Shown: positions 1 through 8,742 of the stretch, piece after piece
Layout: each line of letters starts with the position of its first letter
Position numbering within the stretch: position 1 is the first letter of the stretch
Origin: DYRB01 sp963709645
GTDB lineage: Bacteria > Pseudomonadota > Gammaproteobacteria > Chromatiales > Chromatiaceae
Direction: 5' to 3'
Assembly: GCA_963709645.1 (NCBI GenBank)
Contig: CAVPXP010000007.1
Coordinates: 372,001 to 436,000, forward strand
DNA length: 64,000 nucleotides
Made by a program: the position numbers and the translations under genes
Notes under the pieces: model-generated
What the model saw: the letters and a program-made list of their open reading frames with translations, nothing else
Told to the model about the DNA's origin: nothing
Database searches by the model: none

Positions 1-1358
1 GGCTCTCCTCGACGGAACAGATCAACTCCCCGCGTCCAAGCCGCGCCTTGACCCGCGTCCCCGGCGGCGCCTGGACCGGATCGCGCAGGATGGCCCCGTC
101 CGGCAGCCGCGCGACGATGGCATAGCCTCGGGCCAGGGTAGCCAGGGGGCTGCGGGCCTCCAGACCCTGCACCGCGACGCCCAGATGCTCGCGACGCAAC
201 GCGACGACGTGGCTGGCGCTCAGCGCCAAACGCCGCCCCAGGGCCCGCAGGACCAGTCGCAGGCCAGGAAGGGAACGCCCCGGGGAGTTGGCGACCAGGC
301 GAGCCGCCGCTGGGGCCAAACGCCGCCGCGCATGGTCGAAGCGCGCGTTCGCGGCGGCCCGCAGGCGCCGCTCCAGATCGTCCAGGGTCTGACCGCGGCG
401 CTGTAGCGCCGCAGCCGGATGCAGGAGGCGCAGGTGCCGAGTGGCCGCGCCCAATCGCTGCCCGACGGCCACCAGGCATCGTCCCTGGCCTCCGATCAGG
501 CGCTGGGAGAGGGCAATGACCCGATGGCGCAGATGCTCGCCGGATGGGCTGACGAGCTCCGCGGCGGCGCTGGGGGTGGCGGCGCGCCGGTCGGCGGCGA
601 GGTCGGCGATGGTAAAGTCCACCTCGTGCCCGACCCCGGATACCACCGGGATTGCCGAGGCCCGGATCGCCCGAGCCAAGGCCTCGTCGTTGAAGGACCA
701 CAGGTCCTCCAGGGAACCGCCGCCCCGCGCCAGAATCAGAACATCGCAGTCCGCCCGCCGGTTGGCCAGCTCCAGAGCGGCGATGATCTCTGCCGCGGCC
801 CCGGGCCCCTGCACCGGGACCGGGTAGATCAGCACGGGCAGGGCCGCCAGCCGGCGCCTTAAGACGCTCAGGATGTCGTGGACAGCGGCCCCGATGGGCG
901 AGGTAAGCACTCCGACCTGGCGCGGGAAGGGCGGGATGGGGCGCTTGATCGCCTGGTCGAACAACCCCTCAGCAGCGAGGCGCTGCTTGAGGCGCTCTAA
1001 CTCCAGGCGCAGGGCCCCCTCGCCGGCGGGCTCCAGGTGCTCGCAGATGAGCTGGTAGTCCCCTCGCGGCTCGAAGAGGCTCACGCGCGCCCGGGCCAGG
1101 ACCTGCTGCCCGTTGGTCGGACGGAAGCCGAGCAGGAGGCGCTTGGGACGAAACATGGCGCAGCGCACCTGGGCCGCCGGTGTCCTTGAGGGAAAAGTAG
1201 ATGTGCCCGGAGCTGGGCTGCGCCAGGTTCGAGACCTCCCCCTGGACCCAAAGCATCGGGAAGCTGCCGTCGAGGACGGCGCGCACCTCGCTATTGAGGC
1301 GCGAGACGGTGAAGATGTCGCGACCGAAATCGAGGGAGGGCTGGACGGCAGTGCTCAT
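1..1358 (-). pseudogene. xseA: Exodeoxyribonuclease VII large subunit, 3'-truncated by the window edge, one frameshift
   Basis: Large subunit of exonuclease VII, which degrades single-stranded DNA to oligonucleotides in the cytoplasm with XseB. The ATG at 1358 opens an OB-fold domain (VSRLNSEVRAVLDGSFP, then VQGEVSN). The frame breaks after SLKDTG. Reading resumes one base over as AQVRCAMFRPKR and continues through the family hallmarks VGVLTSPIGAAVHD, LARGGGSLEDLW and SGVGHEVDFTIAD until the window ends. The break is one extra G in the GC-rich run near 1171-1178. The gene is divergent from guaB. A sequencing indel is as likely as real inactivation, because the downstream frame is fully conserved. 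Confidence 0.9.
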
Positions 1359-1469
1359 CGCTGAGGGCTCCCAGGGTCCGGATCAAGGCGGCATCGGGAG
1401 GCACTGGGCGCGCCAATTCCCAGGGGCGGCGTCCCAGGGCCCGAACCCATACCCCGACACCCAGTGCAG

Positions 1470-1498
1470 TTTACCGGGCTCGGCCGCAAATCTATACT
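1470..1498 (+). promoter_or_regulatory. Predicted sigma-70 promoter of guaB
   Basis: A TTTACC -35 box (1470-1475) is followed after exactly 17 bp by a TATACT -10 box (1493-1498). It lies about 50 bp before the guaB ATG in the xseA-guaB divergent spacer. Prediction from sequence only. Confidence 0.55.
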
Positions 1499-1545
1499 GA
1501 TCGGCTATTTATCGACACACGCGCGGATTCAGGGGGACAAACGCC

Positions 1546-3015
1546 ATGCGGCTCATCCAGGAAGCACTCACCTTCGACGACGTCCTCCTCCTGCCGGCCC
1601 ACTCCAGGGTCCTGCCCAACTCGGTGGACCTGTCCACCCGCCTGACCCGCGGGATCACGCTCAAGATCCCCCTGGTCTCAGCCGCCATGGACACGGTGAC
1701 CGAAGCGCGCCTGGCCATCGCCATGGCCCTGGAGGGCGGTATCGGCATCGTCCACAAGAACATGAGCTTCGAGCGCCAGGCCCGCGAGGTCCTGGCGGTC
1801 AAGAAGTACGAGAGCGGCATCATCCGCAACCCCATCACCGTCACCCCCGAGACCACCGTGGGTGAGGTCATGAAGATCACACACGCCCACAACATCTCCG
1901 GCGTCCCCGTCGTGACCGCCGACGGGCACCTGGACGGCATCGTGACGGGACGCGACCTGCGCTTCGAGACCCGTCTCGACGAGCCGGTCTCCGCCGTCAT
2001 GACCCCGCGGGAACGACTGGTGACGGTCCGCGAGGGGGCGAGCCGGGAGGAGGTCCTGGGACTGCTGCACAAGCACCGCATTGAGAAGGTCCTGGTCGTC
2101 AACGGGTCCTTCGAGCTGCGCGGCATGATCACCGTGAAGGACATCCAGAAAGCCAAGGACTTCCCGAAGGCCTCCCGAGACGACCACGAGCGTCTGCGGG
2201 TTGGGGCCGCCGTTGGCGTCGGGGCCGGTACCGACGAGCGCGTCGCGGCCCTGGTGGAGGCCGGGGTAGATGTGGTCGTAGTGGATACCGCACACGGCCA
2301 CGCCCAGGGGGTACTAGACCGGGTCGCCTGGATCAAGCGCACCTTCCCTCAGGTCCAGGTCATCGGCGGCAACATCGCCACCGCAGCCGCCGCCCGCGCC
2401 CTGATGGAGGCCGGCGCGGACGCGGTCAAGGTCGGCATTGGGCCAGGTTCCATCTGCACGACCCGCATCGTGGCCGGGGTCGGAGTCCCGCAAATCACCG
2501 CCGTAGCCAACGTCACCGAGGCCCTCAAGGAGACCGACATCCCCGTCATCGCCGATGGCGGACTGCGGTACTCGGGCGACGTAGCCAAGGTCATCGCCGC
2601 CGGGGCCCACAGCGTCATGATCGGCGGGCTCTTCGCCGGCACTGACGAGGCCCCGGGCGAGGTCGAGATCTACCAAGGACGATCCTACAAGTCCTACCGC
2701 GGCATGGGCTCCCTGGGGGCGATGGCCAGCAGTGAAGGATCCCGCGACCGTTATTTCCAGGAGGGACGCGAGACCGAGAAGCTCGTTCCCGAGGGGATCG
2801 AGGGCCGCGTGCCCTACAAGGGGAGCGTCCTCAACGTCATCGTCCAGCTTGTTGGGGGACTGGGATCGAGCATGGGCTACACCGGCTGTGCCAACATTGA
2901 TGAGATGCGCACCAAGCCCGAATTCGTCCGGGTCAGCACCGCCGGGATGCGCGAGTCCCATGTCCACGACGTCCAGATCACCAAAGAAGCCCCAAACTAC
3001 CGCATCGACAACTGA
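1546..3015 (+). CDS. guaB: Inosine-5'-monophosphate dehydrogenase
   Basis: Oxidises IMP to XMP with NAD, the committed step of GMP synthesis, in the cytoplasm. The 489 aa match the normal bacterial length. The N-terminal MRLIQEALTFDDVLLLPAHS is canonical. A CBS pair occupies about residues 95-205, inserted in the TIM barrel as usual. The catalytic loop GPGSICTTR places the nucleophile at Cys304, and the mobile flap with YRGMGSLGAM follows. The ATG is preceded by AGGGGGAC (1531-1538) at good spacing. guaA, the usual partner downstream, is not here; a convergent glutamate symporter gene follows instead. Confidence 0.97.
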   Translation: MRLIQEALTFDDVLLLPAHSRVLPNSVDLSTRLTRGITLKIPLVSAAMDTVTEARLAIAMALEGGIGIVHKNMSFERQAREVLAVKKYESGIIRNPITVTPETTVGEVMKITHAHNISGVPVVTADGHLDGIVTGRDLRFETRLDEPVSAVMTPRERLVTVREGASREEVLGLLHKHRIEKVLVVNGSFELRGMITVKDIQKAKDFPKASRDDHERLRVGAAVGVGAGTDERVAALVEAGVDVVVVDTAHGHAQGVLDRVAWIKRTFPQVQVIGGNIATAAAARALMEAGADAVKVGIGPGSICTTRIVAGVGVPQITAVANVTEALKETDIPVIADGGLRYSGDVAKVIAAGAHSVMIGGLFAGTDEAPGEVEIYQGRSYKSYRGMGSLGAMASSEGSRDRYFQEGRETEKLVPEGIEGRVPYKGSVLNVIVQLVGGLGSSMGYTGCANIDEMRTKPEFVRVSTAGMRESHVHDVQITKEAPNYRIDN

Positions 3016-3196
3016 GGCGGGCACGGACACCACGGCGCGCGGGACCCACCAAATGCGCAGGGCAGCCGCAACGCTTACCCAGATGAAGGTGAAGCAAGAC
3101 CTCTCTTACGGCTCCCCGCCCGTGAGGAAGGCGCCTGGCCAGGAAGGCCAGATCGGCGTTTGCGAACGAATCGAATTGGGCCGAAATCCGCAGCGG

Positions 3197-4396
3197 CTAG
3201 AGGCCCACGAAGAAGTTGATCGCTATCGCATTGACGATGTCGATAAAGAAGCCGCAGACCAGGGGCACCAGCAAGAACGCCCGATGTGCCGCGCCATGCT
3301 GCTTGGCTACCGCGGTCATGTTGACGATCGCCGTCGCCGTCGATCCCAAAGTGATACCGCCGAATCCGGCTGAGATCACCGATGCCTCGTAGTCCTTTCC
3401 CATCGAGCGGAAGACAACGAAGAGGGTGAACAGGACCGACATGAGTATCTGCAGCGCCATCACTACGGTCAGGAAGGCGACCGCCCCATGCAGTTCCCAG
3501 ATCTTTAGGCCCATCAACGCCATGACCAGGAACATGCCCAAAGCGATATCCGAGATCAGAGCCAGCCCCTGTTCCTGACCCGGCCACGCGATCCGGGGGA
3601 AAAATCGACTGGCAACATTGCTGATCAGTATTCCGGCGATCAGACAGGACACAAAGAGCGGCAGTTTCACGCCCGCCTCTTGCAGACCCATATCGAATAA
3701 ATATCCCATGATCAGCGCAATATTCAGCCAGAGCCAGGCCCATAACACGCCGTAGGAGTCCACGGGCGTGTGCTGCTCGTCGTTCGACACACCGATATCC
3801 AGATTGTCGTCGCCACTGGTCGTCAGGCGATGGCGGTTGATCAGGTAGTTCGCGATCGGTCCGCCGATCACGCAGGCCGCGATGAGGCCAACGGTGTTCG
3901 CCGCAACGCCAATCTCTTTGGCGTTCGCGATCCCGAGCTGGTCGACGAAGGTGGGCGCCCAGGCGACGGTGGTACCGACGCCGCCGGTCAGCGACACGGA
4001 GCCGGCCATCAGGCCCGCCTTCGGATCCATGCCGAAGGCCGTGGCAACGCCGATCCCGAGCATGTTTTGCAGAACGATATAGCCCGCGGCGAGCAGGATC
4101 AGAATTCCAAGCGGACGACCACCGGACAGAAGCGTCTTGATGTCTGACTTGAGCCCGATCCCGGCGAAGAAGTAAAGCAACAGATAGTCCTGTACATCGA
4201 GTTTAAAACTGATCTGCAGGTCGAACGTGAAGAAGACCGTCCCGACGACGATCGCCGCGAGGAAGCCCCCGATCACCGGCTCTGGGATGCTGTACCGGCG
4301 CAAGACCTCGTAGCGCATGAGCGCGATCTTGCCGACGAAGAGCAAGATGATCGCGAGCGTGAAGGAGACGAAGCCCCCGATTTCGAGTTGGTCCAC
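3197..4396 (-). CDS. gltS: Sodium/glutamate symporter
   Basis: Inner-membrane Na+/glutamate uptake carrier of the GltS (ESS) family. The 399 aa match the roughly 400 aa norm. Multiple hydrophobic helices are visible, and the family signatures IPEPVIGGFLAA, SLTGGVGTTVAWAP and GFGGITLGSTATA are present in order. The start is GTG at 4396, preceded by a near-perfect Shine-Dalgarno AAGGAGGTG. It is convergent with guaB with about 180 bp between them. A small GGCCAG/CTGGCC hairpin lies in that spacer without a U-tract. Confidence 0.93.
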   Translation of the reverse strand: MDQLEIGGFVSFTLAIILLFVGKIALMRYEVLRRYSIPEPVIGGFLAAIVVGTVFFTFDLQISFKLDVQDYLLLYFFAGIGLKSDIKTLLSGGRPLGILILLAAGYIVLQNMLGIGVATAFGMDPKAGLMAGSVSLTGGVGTTVAWAPTFVDQLGIANAKEIGVAANTVGLIAACVIGGPIANYLINRHRLTTSGDDNLDIGVSNDEQHTPVDSYGVLWAWLWLNIALIMGYLFDMGLQEAGVKLPLFVSCLIAGILISNVASRFFPRIAWPGQEQGLALISDIALGMFLVMALMGLKIWELHGAVAFLTVVMALQILMSVLFTLFVVFRSMGKDYEASVISAGFGGITLGSTATAIVNMTAVAKQHGAAHRAFLLVPLVCGFFIDIVNAIAINFFVGL

Positions 4397-5001
4397 GCCA
4401 CCTCCTTTTCGTCGTTGCCAGCGGGCTGCCCGTGCGTGAGAGCACGAATCGACACAATATCCGACCGGTTGTTGAGGCCACTGGCAACCCTTGTCAGGGC
4501 TGCTGGAACCGATGGGGGGAAGGTCGGACGCGGACTAGGGGGCTGCGAGTGGGGCCGCTGTCCGAAATTTGGGGGCCAAAGCGTACCCACTTCCGCAGTT
4601 TCAGCCCAGGAGCGCGACGGGCAAGGCGGAGTCGACTGCGGCGAGAGGGCACTCGGCGCAGCGACTGGCTGTCGTAGCGCTGCTTCCTCCAACGCCTATT
4701 CGGCAGGTTGACTACCGTCGCAGGAGATAGGTGTGATGGCAAGGGCTCACTTCCCCCCGCGCAAAGTGCGCCATAAGGGCCTGGTCAGCGGCATCAAGCG
4801 CTGCCGCTCCGTTCAGTCCATCCGGAGCGGTTCGTCCACTCGTGCGGACCACTCGGTGCACAGCTGAGCGCATGCACCCGGACCCGCACCTATCGCATTT
4901 GCGATCGCTGCGCCTGTTGCCAGGTCAGGCCTCCCCGCATCTGGCGACCCGGCGGCAGAGCTGTTAAGGTCCCAAAGCAAGGCCAAGTTTGGGGGCAAGT
5001 A
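4397..5001. other. 605-bp spacer between gltS and the zinc-ribbon gene
   Basis: Divergent intergenic region. I see no conserved protein, RNA or repeat. A 43-codon plus-strand ORF begins at 4736 behind an AGGAGA motif and encodes a basic peptide, but nothing identifies it. The spacer must carry the promoters for gltS (leftward) and the zinc-ribbon gene (rightward). Confidence 0.5.
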
Positions 5002-5297
5002 ATGACCGACGAGATCATCGGCCGGTGCTGGCACTGCGGGGCTGGTCTGACCAAGGCCGACTACGGGCGGGAGACCGCCTGCCTTGCCTGCGGCAAGGTT
5101 ACGCGCGTCTGCCTCAATTGCCGCCACTTCGCCCGCGGCCGACCCAACGACTGCATGGAGCCCCTGGCCGAGCGGGTGCTGGACAAGACCCGGGCGAACT
5201 TCTGCGAGCATTTCGAACCGACCCACCGGCCGGCGGCGGGGTCGACCTCATCCCCCGGGATGCCGTCCGCCAGGCCGCTGAGGACCTCTTCCGCTAG
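5002..5297 (+). CDS. Small double zinc-ribbon protein, probable single frameshift near its end
   Basis: A roughly 97-aa cytoplasmic protein of unknown function. It has three Cys pairs in the N-terminal half (CWHCGA, CLACGK, CLNCRH) and then DKTRANFCEHFEPT, typical of small zinc-ribbon proteins of gammaproteobacteria. The ATG at 5002 follows GGGGGCAAG. As read, the frame runs on to 5745 into the mrcA antisense strand. However, the +1 frame after about 5232 gives VDLIPRDAVRQAAEDLFR and a stop at 5297, a far more natural C-terminus. I infer one extra G in the GGCGGCGGGG run at about 5232-5240. Confidence 0.7.
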
Positions 5298-5491
5298 CCC
5301 GGCCCCGACAGTGCGGGACCCAGGCCGGAAAGCCCCTTCTCCTGCACTCGTCGGTCTAGCTTCTCTGCCCCGCGCCCTGCAGACGTTGTTCAATCCACGC
5401 CGCTGCGAGAGTCACCGCAAGGGTGACTCCGAGCAGGGCCGCCCCGACCCACAGGCGATCGCTTCAGGTCTGCGGCGGGCGGGCGGCCCTG

Positions 5492-8116
5492 TTAGAACAG
5501 GTCATCCATCACCCGGGGTGCGGTACGGCGCGGGGCGCTCGATCGGGACCGCGGGGCCCTCGCCGGCGCCACCGGCTCCGGGCCCAACAGCGTCAGGCGC
5601 AGCTCTTCCCGGACCGTCTCCTGCTGGGCCCCCGCCCCAGTGGATCTGGTCTCGGTACCGCGCCGCTTGTCCACATAGATGGTCACCATGCCATCAGGGA
5701 CCGGCAAGACCGCATTGGGCTTGTCCTTCAGGGCGTCCCTCATGAAACCCATCCACATCCCCAGTCCCGCGTGGCCGCCCGTCTCGGACCTCCCGAGGCG
5801 CGAGAAATCATCGAACCCCATCCAGGCCACCGTCACAAAGTCCTTCTGGTAGCCGCAAAACCAGGAATCGCGCACATCGTTGGTGGTCCCCGTCTTGCCT
5901 GCCAGGTCCGTTCGGTCAAGGGCCCGGGCTCGTGTCGCCGTGCCACTGGTGATGACCCCCTGGAGCATGGAATTCATCTCGTACACCAAGCGCGGGTCCA
6001 GGACCCGTTCCGCCGCCGGTCCGCTCGCCAGCCCGCGCGTCTGGGCCGGGGTTTGCTCGTAGCGGAACCAGCAATCGGTGCACCCCCGGGGGGCCTGGGC
6101 ATCAAAGATCACGTCCCCAGCCGTTGTCTCGATGCGCTGGATCAGGTAGGGCTCGACGCGATACCCGCCGTTGGCGAAGACGGCATAGGCCTGAGCCATC
6201 TGTAAGGGCGAGACCTCGGCCGTACCCAGCACCATGGACAGCCCCAGGGGAATCGACTTCAGGTCGAAGCCGAATCGGGTGACGAACTCCGTGGCAAAGG
6301 GGAGTCCCACGCTCTGCAGCATGTTGACCGCCGCCAGGTTGCGCGACAAGGCGATGGCAGTGCGGATGCGGATGGGCCCCATGGTCTTGTGGTCGAAGTT
6401 CTGGGGCTCCCAAAACTCGTTGCGATTGAGCGGGACCCTGACCGACTCGTCCTTGACGAGGCTGGCGGGGGTCCACCCCTTTTCCAATGCGGCCGCGTAG
6501 ACGAAGGGCTTGAAGCTCGACCCAGGCTGGCGTCGTGCATCCACGGCGCGGTTGAACTTGCTGTCCCCGTAGACATAGCCCCCGACCAGGGCGCGGATGG
6601 CCCCGTCCTCGGGGGACAAGGAGACCAGGGCCCCGGTCACCAGGGGCGCTTGGCGCAGGTACCAAACGCCTTCGTCGTTCTGTCCCACCCGCACGAGATC
6701 TCCAGTCGCCAGCGCATCGGTAACCTTAGCCGGGGCGCGGCCCGTAGCGCCCTCATTGATAAAGCGCTTGGCCCAGGCGACCTGTTTGACCCCGAGGTTC
6801 ACGCGCCGCCCGCCGCCGATGTAGACCGTCGCCTCGTTGGGATTTGCCTTGGTTACCAGGCCCGCAGTCAGCAGGGGCAGCTCCGCCACGCCATCCAAGT
6901 AGGCGTCCATGTCCTCCTCGCTAACACCGGCGGTATCAACCCGGGCCTCGGGTCCCCGGTAGCCGTGGCGCCGGTCATACTCGAGCAACGAGACGCGGAG
7001 CGCATCCTGGGCCGCGCGCTGGAGCCAGGACTCCACCGTGGTTGTGACTCGGAAACCCCGGGCATAGGCCTCGTCTCCAAAGCGGCGGAGCATCTCCCGG
7101 CGCACCATCTCGGCGATATAACCGGCCTGGAGGCCAAGGTCGCGCTGGTGGAGCTTGGCGCCGTCCGGCTCAGCGACAGCCGCACCGTATTCCGCTGCCG
7201 TGATGTAGCCCAGCTCCTCCATGCGCTTGAGCACGTAGTTGCGCCGTTCCAGGGCCCGATTAGGGTTGGTCACCGGGTTGTTGCTCGAGGGGGCCTTGGG
7301 CAGCCCGGCGAGCATGGCCATCTCCGCCAGGCTGAGATCGTCCAGGGACTTGTCGTAGTAGAGGTCCGCAGCGGCGGTGACGCCGTAGGCGCGGTGACCG
7401 AAGAAGATCTTATTGAGATAGAGCTCGAGGATCTGCTCCTTGGACAGACGCTGCTCCACCTGCAAGGCCAGGAGCAGCTCGGAGAACTTGCGCTTGACGG
7501 TCTTCTCGGGGGTGAGAAAGAAGTTGCGCGCTACCTGCATGGTGATGGTACTGCCACCCTGGGACTTGACCCCGGTGCGCACCAGGCTCAGGGCCGCTCG
7601 GCTGAGCCCCATAAGGTCGATCCCCTGGTGCTCGAAAAAGCGGCTGTCTTCGATGGCCAGAAAGGCCAACACGAGGAGCGGGGGGACCTTGTCGAACACC
7701 ACCGGGCGGCGGCGCTGCACTCCGAACTCGGCCATCATGTCGCCCTCCGCCGAGTAGACCCGCAGCGGTTCCTGAAACTGCACCTCCACCAATCCCTCCG
7801 TGGTGGGCAGGGTCGGCAGGGTCACATAGATCATCGCGGCCAATCCCAACAGGGCCAGGATCAGAAGGTCGAGTGGGACGGCAAGGCCGGAGACGAGGAA
7901 GGCGGAGAACCAGCCCAGAAAGCTGCGCCCGCGACGGTGCGGGCGGCCGGGGCGCATCGGTTCGGACGGCGGCGGCGCCGGAAGAGACGGCAGGCCACCA
8001 GGCTCGGGCTGGGCGAAAGGTCCCGGCGACACAGCGAGGTCGACCTGGGCAGAAGGGTGCTCGTCGGCGACCGGGGACCCGGGCTCCGCCGGGGACTGCG
8101 GGTATTCTTGCACGCT
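5492..8116 (-). CDS. mrcA: Penicillin-binding protein 1A, bifunctional class A PBP
   Basis: Inner-membrane peptidoglycan glycosyltransferase/transpeptidase. A proline-rich cytoplasmic tail precedes one membrane helix. The GT51 domain has EDSRFFEHQGID and GGSTITMQVARNFF. The transpeptidase domain has PGSSFKPF (nucleophile Ser), SRN and KTGTT. The PBP1A-type OB insertion lies between the two domains. An open frame extends upstream to 8317 but would overlap lspA by 53 bp. The GTG at 8116 has GAGGAG upstream and leaves 874 aa, so I prefer it. It follows lspA on the same strand. The C-terminus is Arg/Pro-rich and ends MDDLF. Confidence 0.93.
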   Translation of the reverse strand, partial: SVQEYPQSPAEPGSPVADEHPSAQVDLAVSPGPFAQPEPGGLPSLPAPPPSEPMRPGRPHRRGRSFLGWFSAFLVSGLAVPLDLLILALLGLAAMIYVTLPTLPTTEGLVEVQFQEPLRVYSAEGDMMAEFGVQRRRPVVFDKVPPLLVLAFLAIEDSRFFEHQGIDLMGLSRAALSLVRTGVKSQGGSTITMQVARNFFLTPEKTVKRKFSELLLALQVEQRLSKEQILELYLNKIFFGHRAYGVTAAADLYYDKSLDDLSLAEMAMLAGLPKAPSSNNPVTNPNRALERRNYVLKRMEELGYITAAEYGAAVAEPDGAKLHQRDLGLQAGYIAEMVRREMLRRFGDEAYARGFRVTTTVESWLQRAAQDALRVSLLEYDRRHGYRGPEARVDTAGVSEEDMDAYLDGVAELPLLTAGLVTKANPNEATVYIGGGRRVNLGVKQVAWAKRFINEGATGRAPAKVTDALATGDLVRVGQNDEGVWYLRQAPLVTGALVSLSPEDGAIRALVGGYVYGDSKFNRAVDARRQPGSSFKPFVYAAALEKGWTPASLVKDESVRVPLNRNEFWEPQNFDHKTMGPIRIRTAIALSRNLAAVNMLQSVGLPFATEFVTRFGFDLKSIPLGLSMVLGTAEVSPLQMAQAYAVFANGGYRVEPYLIQRIETTAGDVIFDAQAPRGCTDCWFRYEQTPAQTRGLASGPAAERVLDPRLVYEMNSMLQGVITSGTATRARALDRTDLAGKTGTTNDVRDSWFCGYQKDFVTVAWMGFDDFSRLGRSETGGHAGLGMWMGFMRDALKDKPNAVLPVPDGMVTIYVDKRRGTETRSTGAGAQQETVREELRLTLLGPEPVAPARAPRSRSSAPRRTAPRVMDDLF

Positions 8117-8264
8117 GGGTCGCGCTCCTCGGGATGATGTTCGACCGGCACCGTTGGCGCCTCGGGATAAGGCCCAGTCGGCCACCTCAGCCCGCTCCGA
8201 CCCGCGGATTGTACATGATCGACCGTGCTGCTTGAGCAGACGTCCCAGATCGACCTTCCCGTCC

Positions 8265-8735
8265 TCAGGTGCCGTCAGAACGCCCCTCCCGCAGGGTGGC
8301 GAGCAGAAGCAGGGCAACCCCCGCGCTGATGGCGCTGTCCGCCAGGTTGAAGGCCGGCCAGTGCCAGGTCCCGTAGTAGACGTCGATGAAGTCCACCACC
8401 CGCCCGGTCAGGATTCGGTCGATGAGGTTGCCGACAGCCCCTCCCATGACCAGGGCGATACCAATGGCGGTCAGACGCTCCGAAGCCTTGAGCCGGTGCA
8501 ACCAGACCCCGAGAGCGATGGTGACGGCCGCGGCGAGCGCGGCAAAAAACCAGCGCTGCCAGCCACCGGCCCCGGCAAGAAAGCTGAAGGCCGCCCCCTC
8601 GTTGTACATCAAGGTCAGGTTGAGGGAAGGGACGAGCGGGACCGGCGAATAGGGTGCAAGCGCCGCCTCGGCGAGCCACTTGGTCACCTGGTCCAACGCC
8701 GCCGTCAGGGCCGCGAGCCAAAGCCAGCCAATCAT
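8265..8735 (-). CDS. lspA: Lipoprotein signal peptidase
   Basis: Membrane aspartyl protease (signal peptidase II) that cleaves prolipoprotein signal peptides after lipidation. Four hydrophobic helices are present, together with both catalytic-Asp motifs, GNLIDR and FNLADSAI. The open frame begins earlier (8798), but MIGWLWLAALTAALDQVTKW at 8735 is the canonical start. It begins only 7 bp after the ileS stop, which implies translational coupling. This is the standard ileS-lspA arrangement. Confidence 0.95.
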   Translation of the reverse strand: MIGWLWLAALTAALDQVTKWLAEAALAPYSPVPLVPSLNLTLMYNEGAAFSFLAGAGGWQRWFFAALAAAVTIALGVWLHRLKASERLTAIGIALVMGGAVGNLIDRILTGRVVDFIDVYYGTWHWPAFNLADSAISAGVALLLLATLREGRSDGT

Positions 8736-8742
8736 GGCCGGC

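Noticed and set aside
3135..3151. CTGGCC/GGCCAG hairpin as a bidirectional guaB-gltS terminator
   Set aside because: Stem of only 6 bp and no U-tract on either strand.
4736..4867. 43-codon ORF with AGGAGA upstream
   Set aside because: Basic peptide with no recognisable family and no conserved features; too short to support.
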